Origin: JAHZKN01 sp965250205
GTDB taxonomy: Bacteria; Pseudomonadota; Alphaproteobacteria; Rhizobiales; Hyphomicrobiaceae
Length of the DNA: 64,000 nt
Reading direction: 5' to 3'
Assembly (NCBI GenBank): GCA_965250205.1
Contig: CBDFNK010000023.1
Location: 62,001 to 126,000 of the forward strand
Shown: piece by piece, positions 18,683-26,972 of the stretch
How positions within the stretch are numbered: the first letter of the stretch is position 1
Layout: every line of letters begins with the position of its first letter
Program-made: the position numbers and the translations under genes
Notes under the pieces: model-generated
The model's database searches: none
The model's input: the letters and a program-made list of their open reading frames with translations, nothing else
What the model was told of the DNA's origin: nothing

Positions 18683-18733
18683 GATCATGTGTCCTGGCGC
18701 AAAACCGCGTACACTTTTGGCTCGAACATGATC
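18683..18733. repeat. rhizobial-type intergenic palindrome
   Basis: GATCATGT and ACATGATC form a perfect 8-bp stem enclosing GCGCAAAACCGCGTACACTTTTGG. Read on the other strand this is the AGATCATG…AAAAGTGT…CGGTTTTG pattern that is abundant between genes in many Hyphomicrobiales genomes (known from memory). Its last base is the first base of the manC stop triplet, so it sits immediately at the 3' end of that gene and may act in mRNA end formation. Confidence 0.7.
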
Positions 18734-20148
18734 TAGCTGCGCCCGTAGATGTCTTCAAAGCGGACAATATCGTCTTCACCGAGGTAATCGCCGCTCTGCA
18801 CCTCAATCAGAACCAGCCGCATAACGCCCGGGTTTTCCAGGCGATGATTGTTGCCGCACGGGATGTAGGTCGATTGATTGGTGGTCAGCACCATTTCTTG
18901 ATCACCATTAACGATCTTTGCGGTGCCACGCACAACCACCCAATGTTCTGAACGGTGATGGTGCATTTGCAGGCTGAGGCGGCCACCCGGTTTGACTTCC
19001 ACACGCTTAATTTTAAAGCGATCTCCTTCTTCAAGCACGGTATAGGTGCCCCAAGGGCGATGCACAGTACGGTGCAGTTTATGAATTTCACTGCCTGAGT
19101 TTTTCAGCGTTTCAAAAAGCGTTTTGACATCCTGCACATGATCACGGCTGGCAACAAGCAGGGCGTCCGCTGTATCCACGACAACAAGATTATCAATGCC
19201 GACAGTACCGATCATACGATCTTCTGCACTGATGTAACTGTTATTTGTATCGATGGCGGTGACATCACCAACTGTACGATTGCCATTCTCATCGGCGTCT
19301 GTCAGCTCGGCAAGCGCATTCCACGAACCAACATCATTCCAGCCAAAGTCGGCTGCAACGACAGCGCTATCTTTTACTTTTTCCATGACCGCGTAATCGA
19401 TGGATATCTTGGCGGCTTGGCTAAAGTGTTCGGACTCGAGTTCCAGGTAATTGTAATTCTCACCACTGCCTTTGCGGGCAGAGCGCACGCTATCGCGGGC
19501 CGGTTCTAAAACATTAGGGCAATGTGTCTCCATGGCTGACATCATGGTATCGGCGCGAAAACAGAACATGCCTGAATTCCAAAGAAACCGTTCTTCAGCC
19601 AAGAATGTTTTTGCTGTTTTCAGATCTGGTTTTTCGACAAAACGTACAACCCGGTCACCATCAGCTTCGATGTAACCAAAGCCGGTTTCAGGATGGCTGG
19701 GTTTGATGCCAAATGTGACGATACGTTCTTTCTGCGCCAAGGCGACCGCTTTTTGCACGGCGTCTAGGAATTTCTTAACGTCAGCAATACAGTGATCGGC
19801 TGGAAATACGCACAGTACAGTGTCGGGCCCATGGGTTTCAGCAACATAACTGGCAGCAGCGGCGATGGCGGGTGCCGTGTTGCGTGCTTCAGGCTCTAAC
19901 AGGAAATTGCGCTTGCTTGGCGGGAGTTTCAACTCGGCGTATTCATCCACCGTTGAGAACAGTAGCTCGCGATTGGTTACGGTTAATGTTTCCGCTGTAC
20001 CGGGGATGGCAAGCGCACGTTTTAACGCATGCTGGAGAAGCGAAAGTCCATCGTTAAGCTTGAGGAATGGCTTAGGTCGTGCTTCCCGCGACATTGGCCA
20101 AAGCCTGGAGCCCGCACCACCGCATAAGATTACTGGAACCACTTTCAC
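18733..20148 (-). CDS. manC: mannose-1-phosphate guanylyltransferase / mannose-6-phosphate isomerase
   Basis: Bifunctional enzyme making GDP-mannose for surface polysaccharides. 471 residues. The N-terminal nucleotidyltransferase has LCGGAGSRLWPMSREARPKP, then FGIKPSHPETGFGYIEADG and FVEKPDLKTA. The C-terminal type II isomerase cupin starts at HRPWGTYTVLEEGDRFK and includes KPGGRLSLQMHHHRSEHW, with the metal-binding histidines. The start codon is GTG with GGGAG upstream. No other polysaccharide genes adjoin it. It is divergent from the DUF2793 gene. Confidence 0.95.
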   Translation of the reverse strand: MKVVPVILCGGAGSRLWPMSREARPKPFLKLNDGLSLLQHALKRALAIPGTAETLTVTNRELLFSTVDEYAELKLPPSKRNFLLEPEARNTAPAIAAAASYVAETHGPDTVLCVFPADHCIADVKKFLDAVQKAVALAQKERIVTFGIKPSHPETGFGYIEADGDRVVRFVEKPDLKTAKTFLAEERFLWNSGMFCFRADTMMSAMETHCPNVLEPARDSVRSARKGSGENYNYLELESEHFSQAAKISIDYAVMEKVKDSAVVAADFGWNDVGSWNALAELTDADENGNRTVGDVTAIDTNNSYISAEDRMIGTVGIDNLVVVDTADALLVASRDHVQDVKTLFETLKNSGSEIHKLHRTVHRPWGTYTVLEEGDRFKIKRVEVKPGGRLSLQMHHHRSEHWVVVRGTAKIVNGDQEMVLTTNQSTYIPCGNNHRLENPGVMRLVLIEVQSGDYLGEDDIVRFEDIYGRS

Positions 20149-20328
20149 TGACTAATCTCCCTGAGCATTACCCCAAATCTGAGTAGTAGTCGGAAACGTA
20201 GCCGGGTCAATGACTGTCGGTTATCATTATCAATGCCATCGTCCGGTACGGTTAAAGTTATCCTCGCACACGAGTTGTCTGCCTATTGTCAGTTCTCAAA
20301 ACGGAACCTTGACAAGGCAGGCGATGTT

Positions 20329-21687
20329 GTGGACGACACGCATAATTTAAAACTCCCCTACATTTTGGCAGCCCAAGCGCAAAAGCATGTCACGCACAAT
20401 GAAGCCCTGCGCGCATTGGATGCGATCGTTCAACTCGCCGTGCTTGATCGCGATTTAACCACGCCGCCTGGATCACCCTTAGATGGAGATCGGTACATTG
20501 TTGGAGTGGGGGCAACAGGGGTATGGGTTGGCAAAGACAGCCAGATCGCAGCCTGGCAGGACGGAGCCTGGGCCTTTTACCAGCCTAACGAGGGTTGGCT
20601 CGCCTGGGTCACCGATGAAGATGTGCTGTGTGTCAGTGATGGGTCGACGTGGTTGGTTGCAAGCAGCGGCGGCGACAGCGGCAGTGGTAGCGTGAACCCA
20701 ACACCGTTGGTTGGTGTAAATGCAACAGCGGACACAACAAACCGACTTTCTGTCACGTCACCTGCCAGTTTGTTCAATCACGAAGGCAATGGCCATCAGC
20801 AAAAGATCAACAAGGCTGCCGTCGGTGATACGGCGAGCCAACTTTATCAGACCAATTTCTCAGGCCGCGCCGAAATTGGCTTGACGGGTGACGATGATTT
20901 TCATTTCAAAGTGTCGCCAGATGGCGCGACGTTTCATGAAGCCATAATTGTTGATAAAGACGATGGTAGTGTTGCGTTTCCCAATACGCCTGTTGTTGCA
21001 AACATGCTGTTTAATCTGTTTGATGACGGTGGGAGGTTTGCTGGATCGCCGGAAGATCAAGGTGTGTCAATTGGGGCGTTTCAACAACCAGGTTATTTAA
21101 CGCCATTTAATGGCATGACATTTTCCGCTGGTGATAAGTTTATTCACGGAAACTCAACGCACGGCGGTGGAGCAGGTGCGCTTGGTGCAGATGTTGATGC
21201 ACTGATCCAAAAGATTAGATCGGGTGCGGGCGGCGGTGTTTACCGTACTTACGGACCGGAATTTTATGTAATGAATGCTGACGCGGGGTCTGGAACGTCT
21301 TCTTCTTTAAATGTCGCTGGCCAGACTCACTATGAGGCGGTACTGAACGCGGTCCCGGCATTATGGGCAAAATCATCATTTATTTATAACCTAAAATGTA
21401 ACACAGGAAGATGCGCGATAAACATAGGTGGCGCTCTTGCCGTGTACCTTGATGGGGTGTTGTTGTCATCGCCGACTGAGGTGTTACCAGCGGATGGCTG
21501 GAAGCAAGTTGTTACGGTGATGGATTACGACCCATTGCAGTACGTTGGTTACTTTAACAATGTGCTTCGCTTGTGGGCACAGCCATCGTCTAGCTTGCGT
21601 CTCGCTCTTCCTATTCTGTTTCCCGGCCAGATTAAACCAACGGCTACGCCTATTGGCCTGGTTCCTGGTCTACGTGCGTGGAGATGA
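20329..21687 (+). CDS. DUF2793 domain protein (phage/GTA tail-type)
   Basis: The N-terminal 100 residues carry the DUF2793 pattern: LPYILAAQAQKHVTHNEALR, LDGDRYIVG, GVWVGKDSQIAAWQDGAW, then GWLAWVTDEDVLCVSDGSTW. Such proteins are typically found in alphaproteobacterial prophages or gene-transfer-agent clusters, presumably as tail fibre or surface components. A Ser/Gly linker is followed by FNHEGNGHQQKINKA, a module also common in these proteins, and a roughly 250-residue C-terminal part that I do not recognise. GTG (VDDTHNLKLPY) with AAGGCAGG upstream was chosen because the domain begins there; an ATG 32 codons upstream is possible. No other phage genes adjoin. Confidence 0.8.
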   Translation: MDDTHNLKLPYILAAQAQKHVTHNEALRALDAIVQLAVLDRDLTTPPGSPLDGDRYIVGVGATGVWVGKDSQIAAWQDGAWAFYQPNEGWLAWVTDEDVLCVSDGSTWLVASSGGDSGSGSVNPTPLVGVNATADTTNRLSVTSPASLFNHEGNGHQQKINKAAVGDTASQLYQTNFSGRAEIGLTGDDDFHFKVSPDGATFHEAIIVDKDDGSVAFPNTPVVANMLFNLFDDGGRFAGSPEDQGVSIGAFQQPGYLTPFNGMTFSAGDKFIHGNSTHGGGAGALGADVDALIQKIRSGAGGGVYRTYGPEFYVMNADAGSGTSSSLNVAGQTHYEAVLNAVPALWAKSSFIYNLKCNTGRCAINIGGALAVYLDGVLLSSPTEVLPADGWKQVVTVMDYDPLQYVGYFNNVLRLWAQPSSSLRLALPILFPGQIKPTATPIGLVPGLRAWR

Positions 21688-21885
21688 TCATGAAAAATGA
21701 TGGTGATGGTAAGTAGTAGCTTGCCTCGACGCTTTAGACTAGGCAGGAGAACGCTCTACGGCTTGATCTGGATTAAAGAGTTAGAGCACTTGTCTGCGTT
21801 AGAAGAAACGCAGGTTGCTCTATGCGAGTGTCAGGGTGGACGGGTTGACACTCAGCGGTGTGGTGCAAAATCTTTGAAAAAAAAA

Positions 21886-21961
21886 TGGTGCCGCTTAGGT
21901 GATTTGAACACCTGACCCCATCATTACGAATGATGTGCTCTACCAACTGAGCTAAAGCGGC
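21886..21961 (-). tRNA. tRNA-Thr (anticodon CGT)
   Basis: The minus strand folds into a complete cloverleaf of 76 bases with encoded CCA: acceptor GCCGCTT paired with AAGCGGC, D arm GCTC…GAGC with AGTTGGTA loop, anticodon stem CATCA/TGATG with loop TTCGTAA (anticodon CGT, reading ACG), a five-base variable region, and T arm AGGTG-TTCAAAT-CACCT. The discriminator base is A. Confidence 0.97.
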
Positions 21962-22173
21962 GTGCCAGTATTTTCTTGAGCGTCGAAATAACCGCTCGCT
22001 GGCCTGAATGCAAGGCCTAGCCCATGACCGCCCAGCTCGTGGGATTTCTCCTTTTAGTCGGCCATGCATTCGACGGCCCGCGCGCGGCGCTAGGGCACGG
22101 TGACAGGCCTTTAATCGGCCCTCATGGTGCGCCAAATATGGGCTGAGTTAACAAGTGAAGAGGGAATTAGATA

Positions 22174-23052
22174 ATGGCAGCTCTGAGATGGGCCAGCGTA
22201 GTGATTATGATGGCGTGTGGCGCGACGTTGGCTGAGGCTGATGACGTGGCAAAAGCAACCTGGCGCCTTGAAGGATTTAAAACACCGGAATCAACGCTTG
22301 TGGGCCCAACCGGCAACCTGATTTATGTCTCGAACATCAACGGTGCACCGACCGAAAAAGATGGCAACGGGTTTATCTCGACGATCTCGCCCGATGGCAA
22401 ATTGATCAAAGCTGATTGGGCTACCGGCCTTAACGGGCCAAAAGGTATGTCGGTTGTCGGCGATACGCTGTTCGTTGCCGATATTGATGAGCTTGTTGCG
22501 ATTGACGTCGCCTCCGGTAGCGTTCGCAAAAAATATCCGGCCAAAGGTGCCAAGTTCCTCAATGACATTGCCGTTGATGCAAAGGGTCGGGTCTATGTGT
22601 CGGATATGGCAGGCAACGCCATTTGGCGGCTTGATGGCGAGACGTTTGGTAAGTGGCTTGAGAGCGCAGATCTTAAGTCTCCCAATGGCCTCGTCGTCAA
22701 AGGTAATCATCTCATTGTCGGTTGTTGGGGCGTGATGATCAATGGATTTGCAACGGATGTTCCAGGACACTTGCTGCAAGTCTCGCTTGTAGACAAAAAG
22801 ATCAGCAATTTGGGTGATGGCTCATCGGTCGGCAATCTGGACGGACTTGAAATCTTGTCAGATACAGAATTTCTTGCCACCGATTGGATGGCTGGCAAGG
22901 TTCTGAAAATTAATGTGTCGGGCCAAGCGCAACAGGTGTTTGATCTCAACCAAGGTAGTGCAGATCTCGGATTTTCTGCGCCTTTGAAAACCATGTTTGT
23001 TCCGATGATGAAAGACAATGTCGTTCTAGGTTTCAAGTTGCCTAGTCAATAG
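22174..23052 (+). CDS. periplasmic SMP-30/gluconolactonase-like beta-propeller protein
   Basis: 292 residues with a signal peptide (hydrophobic residues 5-20, cleavage near AEA). The mature part has repeated blade-like segments such as GNLIYVSNINGAP, GDTLFVADIDELVAID, GRVYVSDMAGNAIWRLDG and LKSPNGLVVKGNHLIVG, the pattern of SMP-30/NHL-type six-bladed propellers. Substrate unknown; the gluconolactonase label is only fold-level. Transcribed convergently with trxB, 68 bases from its end, and downstream of the divergent tRNA-Thr. Confidence 0.8.
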   Translation: MAALRWASVVIMMACGATLAEADDVAKATWRLEGFKTPESTLVGPTGNLIYVSNINGAPTEKDGNGFISTISPDGKLIKADWATGLNGPKGMSVVGDTLFVADIDELVAIDVASGSVRKKYPAKGAKFLNDIAVDAKGRVYVSDMAGNAIWRLDGETFGKWLESADLKSPNGLVVKGNHLIVGCWGVMINGFATDVPGHLLQVSLVDKKISNLGDGSSVGNLDGLEILSDTEFLATDWMAGKVLKINVSGQAQQVFDLNQGSADLGFSAPLKTMFVPMMKDNVVLGFKLPSQ

Positions 23053-23120
23053 TGCAGCGGTGGCCGCAAGGCGCGACCACCGCTCTAAAATCGTCAGACA
23101 GCACAGGCGCCGCGGCAGAA

Positions 23121-24086
23121 TTATCCTGCGGCGGCGGCTTGCGTTTCGTGTTCTGCCAAAAATTTTTCAGATTCCAGGGCTGCCATGCAGCCCATGCCAG
23201 CGGCTGTTACGGCCTGGCGATAGATCTCATCGGTGACATCGCCTGCTGCATAAACACCGGCAATTTCTGTCGCCGTTGAATCGGGTTTGGTGACGATGTA
23301 GCCGGATGGGCTCATTTCAAGTTGACCTTTGAACAATTCCGTCGAAGGGGCATGGCCAATAGCGATAAACACGCCATCAACCGGACGCTCGGAAGTCTCA
23401 CCAGTTTTGAAATTCTTAAGCGCGATTGATGTCACTGACTTTGGATCATCCGGCCCTCGGATCTCATCGACGACAGTGTCCCAGATCACTTCAATCTTAG
23501 GATTTTTTATTAAGCGATCTTGTAGAATTTTTTCGGCGCGGAAGTGATCTCGGCGATGGACCACCGTTACCCGTTTGGCGAAGTTGGTCAGGAACAAGGC
23601 TTCTTCAACAGCTGTGTTGCCACCGCCGACGACGACAACTTCCTTGTCGCGGTAGAAAAAGCCATCGCAGGTAGCGCATGCCGAAACGCCATAGCCTTTA
23701 AATGCTTCTTCTGATGGCAGGCCAAGCCAGCGTGCTTGGGCACCAGTTGATATAATTAAGGCATCGGTGGTGTAGGTTTCACCAGATTCGCCTTCAAGCA
23801 GGAACGGGCGTTGTTTCAGATCAACTTTAGAGATCTGATCCATGACGATGTTGGTACCAACATTCTCAGCCTGCTGCTGCATCTGTTCCATGAGCCAGGG
23901 GCCTTGGATTGGATCGGCAAAGCCTGGGTAATTTTCAACATCTGTGGTGATGGTGAGCTGGCCGCCGGGTTGGTTGCCCTGGATCAGGGTCGGTTCCAGC
24001 ATGGCGCGGGCGGCATAAACGGCCGCTGTATAGCCTGCAGGGCCTGAACCTAAAATCAAAACTTTGCTGTGCTTTGGGGGGCTCAT
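23121..24086 (-). CDS. trxB: thioredoxin reductase
   Basis: NADPH- and FAD-dependent enzyme that reduces thioredoxin. 321 residues. The FAD-binding motif is ILGSGPAGYTAAVYAARA, the redox-active pair CATC in SACATCDGFFY, NADPH binding VVVVGGGNTAVEEALFL, and the second FAD motif GVYAAGDVTDEIYRQA. The ATG chosen (MSPPKHSK) has AAGGA at proper spacing; an ATG three codons earlier touches that site and is less likely. No thioredoxin gene is adjacent. Confidence 0.96.
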   Translation of the reverse strand: MSPPKHSKVLILGSGPAGYTAAVYAARAMLEPTLIQGNQPGGQLTITTDVENYPGFADPIQGPWLMEQMQQQAENVGTNIVMDQISKVDLKQRPFLLEGESGETYTTDALIISTGAQARWLGLPSEEAFKGYGVSACATCDGFFYRDKEVVVVGGGNTAVEEALFLTNFAKRVTVVHRRDHFRAEKILQDRLIKNPKIEVIWDTVVDEIRGPDDPKSVTSIALKNFKTGETSERPVDGVFIAIGHAPSTELFKGQLEMSPSGYIVTKPDSTATEIAGVYAAGDVTDEIYRQAVTAAGMGCMAALESEKFLAEHETQAAAAG

Positions 24087-24249
24087 CTGATGCATCCTTA
24101 TTGGCCGTTACACGCAAGGTAACGGGTGCTGTTCGGTCAGCGCGGGTGTTTGGACTTTTCATATAGGCTCAGCAATTCAAAAGTGCGAGCCCTTCTCAAT
24201 TATCGCACCGTCTTTGTGGATAGCCGGTGGCAAGTCCAGCCCTACGGGA

Positions 24250-25143
24250 CTATCCGGCGAGGTTGGCCAAATACTTCACTGCTGACCGAACCACGGGTGG
24301 AGCATAGAGAACGTGGCGATGATCGAGCCCGTCAAATAGTTCCAGAGTGGCGCTTTTGGAGGCTGCATTAATCTGGCGCGAGCATGTCGGGCGAACTTCG
24401 TGATCATTTGCGCCATGAAGCAGAAGCGTTGGTAGGTCGAGGGAGGCGAGCAAGGCGGAGGCGCGAAACGAGGGAATGTCGCGGTGGGCGATGCGTTCAA
24501 AATGGCGCTCAAAAACCCGCTGTGCTTGTGCGGTCAATCCAAGATGATCTCCATGCTCCTGGGTCACCTCTTGAAATCGTTCAGGCGAGGCGATCAAGAC
24601 AAGTTTTTCCGTGCTAACGTGTTGTTGCATTGGTGGGCGCCCTTCGAGCGCCATCAGTGCGGCGAGGCATCCCATTGAGTGGGCGATGATGGCGCGCGGT
24701 TGCGCCAAACTGTTGAGTGCGGCTGCTACAGCATGCGCACAGCCAATCAGGCTGGTGCGCACACCTGGGCTCAAGCCATGAGCTGGACAATCAATAAGGT
24801 GAGCCCGAAAACCGGCACGGCGCACTTGCTCGGCGATAACCGTCATAAACGAAGCTTCGCTCGTCCAACCATGCACAATCAGAATGTCGCCGCGCGACGG
24901 TTTGTCGTCAGGCGCAAAGGTGTAGGCGCGAATCGGACCGACAACGCTTTCAATCCATGACCATTGGGCTTGGCGCAAATGAAAGCGCGCGCGATGGGTC
25001 AGGACCGTGTGGTTTGCAGCACGGCGCTCTGAAAGCCCGGGCGTGCAAAAGCGCAAGTAAGCCAGATCACCAGCCAAGGCTGGGGCCCAATGGCTGAGGT
25101 GTTGGTAATCAACGGTTTCAATCTGTTTGCGAAATGGTTGCAT
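24250..25143 (-). CDS. alpha/beta hydrolase
   Basis: 297-residue serine hydrolase of the lysophospholipase-like group; substrate unknown. ILIVHGWTSEASFM supplies the oxyanion region, IIAHSMGCLAAL the nucleophile serine, LLLHGANDHEVRP the acid and GLDHRHVLYAP the histidine. The N-terminal 70 residues are a non-catalytic region with basic character. The first codon of the longer frame is TTG; the ATG starting MQPFRKQIETVDY was preferred. It lies between trxB and radC on the same strand. Confidence 0.88.
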   Translation of the reverse strand: MQPFRKQIETVDYQHLSHWAPALAGDLAYLRFCTPGLSERRAANHTVLTHRARFHLRQAQWSWIESVVGPIRAYTFAPDDKPSRGDILIVHGWTSEASFMTVIAEQVRRAGFRAHLIDCPAHGLSPGVRTSLIGCAHAVAAALNSLAQPRAIIAHSMGCLAALMALEGRPPMQQHVSTEKLVLIASPERFQEVTQEHGDHLGLTAQAQRVFERHFERIAHRDIPSFRASALLASLDLPTLLLHGANDHEVRPTCSRQINAASKSATLELFDGLDHRHVLYAPPVVRSAVKYLANLAG

Positions 25144-25259
25144 TGCAGGAGCTGAAATAAGAAGGCTGGGCAATAAATGCAATCCAATGTGTGGTGCTTA
25201 GCGTGTCTGAGCCGTGTTCGAGCGCCGCTATTCTGGCTCAGTCATGAGCGCGGCGATCC

Positions 25260-26009
25260 TTACAGCAATCTCAACGCCTTAAAGCTGGCATGGCCATCGC
25301 GCCCAATGATGATGTGGTCATGCACGATGATGCCAAGCGGTTGTGCGGCTGTGCTGATTTGTTTGGTCATTTCAATGTCAGCACGGGAAGGGGTCGGATC
25401 TCCGGACGGGTGGTTGTGGACCAGCAAAATCGCACTCGCGGAATGATCGAGCGCGCGTTTGAGCACTTCACGGATATAAACAGGTGTGTGATTGATGGTG
25501 CCTTCGCTTTGAACCTCGTCAATGATCAATCGATTTTTGCGATCCAGAAAAAGGATCCTGAATTGTTCCTTTTGTTCAAAGGCCTGGGCTGCAGTGAGGT
25601 AGGAAACAACCTCGTTCCATGATGAAAGAATAGGTCGGTTGGAAAGTTGGCTTTTGCCTAACCTGAGGGCTGCAGCACGAATGAGCTTGAGTTCGGAGAC
25701 GACGGAATCGCCAACCCCCCTGACTTCTTTTAGTTGACCTTCTGCTGCGTTGATAACATCGGAGAAAGATCCAAATCGAGCCAGCAAGCGTTTGGCGATG
25801 TCTTTGGTATCACGACGTGGGATGGCGCGAAACAAAACCAGTTCCAGCAGTTCATAGTCTGGCATGGCGTCGGCACCGCCATTGAGAAAGCGGGCGCGAA
25901 GCCGTTGGCGATGACCGCTATGGCCTTCTTGAATGATGGGAGCCTCAAACAGACCGCGCTCGTTCTGTCTCGCTTTATCATCACCACGATATTTTGGGCC
26001 ATCGCTCAT
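25260..26009 (-). CDS. radC: RadC family JAMM-domain protein
   Basis: 249 residues from the ATG at MSDGPKYRGDD; the open frame continues back into map but the upstream part is map in another frame. The N-terminal part has a helix-hairpin-helix-like stretch (LKEVRGVGDSVVSELKLI). The C-terminal JAB/MPN domain has the metal motif LLVHNHPSGDPTPSRAD (H-x-H-x7-D type). Despite the historical name, its DNA-repair role is doubtful. It follows map by 22 bases, so the two are likely one operon, an arrangement common in alphaproteobacteria. Confidence 0.93.
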   Translation of the reverse strand: MSDGPKYRGDDKARQNERGLFEAPIIQEGHSGHRQRLRARFLNGGADAMPDYELLELVLFRAIPRRDTKDIAKRLLARFGSFSDVINAAEGQLKEVRGVGDSVVSELKLIRAAALRLGKSQLSNRPILSSWNEVVSYLTAAQAFEQKEQFRILFLDRKNRLIIDEVQSEGTINHTPVYIREVLKRALDHSASAILLVHNHPSGDPTPSRADIEMTKQISTAAQPLGIIVHDHIIIGRDGHASFKALRLL

Positions 26010-26031
26010 GAATTGCCATCGATCCTTGCGG

Positions 26032-26853
26032 TTATGCTGCTTTAAGCCGGTAGGGAGGACGTTCCAGGCCTTCAGGGGAGCGTGTAAAGACGTCAATACC
26101 GTCCTTGGTGACACCGATGGTGTGCTCGAACTGTGCGGACAGTTGGCGATCACGGGTCACAGCTGTCCAACCATCCGCTAGCACTTTGACCGACGGTTTG
26201 CCCAAGTTGATCATCGGCTCGATGGTGAAAAACATGCCTTCCTCAATCAGGACACCATCTTCCGGCGTGCCATAATGGAGAATGTTAGGTCGCTCATGAA
26301 AGGCACGGCCAAGGCCATGGCCACAGAAGTCTTTTACAACTGAGCATCGCTGTGCTTCCGCGTGGGCTTGAATTGCAGCACCGATCGCACCTGTTTTGAC
26401 CCCGGGTTTGACGGCGGCCATGCCAAGTTCAAGGCATTCATGTGTGATCTCGATTAGTCGTTCAGCCCGTCTAGAAACGCCTCCAACACAAAACATGCGG
26501 CTCGTATCGCCATGCCAGCCATCAACAATCAACGTCACATCAATGTTGACGATGTCGCCGTTCTTTAGTGGTTTTGGGCCAGGGATGCCGTGGCAGACAA
26601 CGTGATTAATGGAGGTGCAGATGGATTTTGGAAACCCGCGGTAGTTGAGTGGAGCCGGTGTTGTCCCGTGTGCAAGTGCGAAATCGAGCACCAAATCGTC
26701 CAAAAATTCTGTCGTCACGCCGGGCACGACATGCGGTATCAGCATGTCCAAAGCCTCCGCCGCAAGCCGCCCGGCGCGGCGCATAGGCTCAAAATCTTTG
26801 GGCTCATAGAGCTTGATGCCGTCGGGTCTGATGGTCACTGTTTCTGATGTCAT
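26032..26853 (-). CDS. map: methionine aminopeptidase type I
   Basis: Removes the initiator methionine from nascent proteins. 273 residues. The metal ligands are visible in order: NIDVTLIVDGWHGDTSRMF (two aspartates), CGHGLGRAFHERPNILH (histidine), FFTIEPMINLG (glutamate) and SAQFEHTIGVT (glutamate). YRGFPKSICTSINHVVCHG is the family substrate region. The gene is divergent from the OmpA-type repeat protein and is followed by radC. Confidence 0.97.
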   Translation of the reverse strand: MTSETVTIRPDGIKLYEPKDFEPMRRAGRLAAEALDMLIPHVVPGVTTEFLDDLVLDFALAHGTTPAPLNYRGFPKSICTSINHVVCHGIPGPKPLKNGDIVNIDVTLIVDGWHGDTSRMFCVGGVSRRAERLIEITHECLELGMAAVKPGVKTGAIGAAIQAHAEAQRCSVVKDFCGHGLGRAFHERPNILHYGTPEDGVLIEEGMFFTIEPMINLGKPSVKVLADGWTAVTRDRQLSAQFEHTIGVTKDGIDVFTRSPEGLERPPYRLKAA

Positions 26854-26972
26854 TGTTTATCGTCATTCCGTAAATTCACTTGAGGTCTCGCCATGGGGCT
26901 GAATTTAGTGCAAAACCAAAGAGACGCAATGAACGTCTTGGGACGAAGACGCAGGCGCACAGGGAGAAAACA

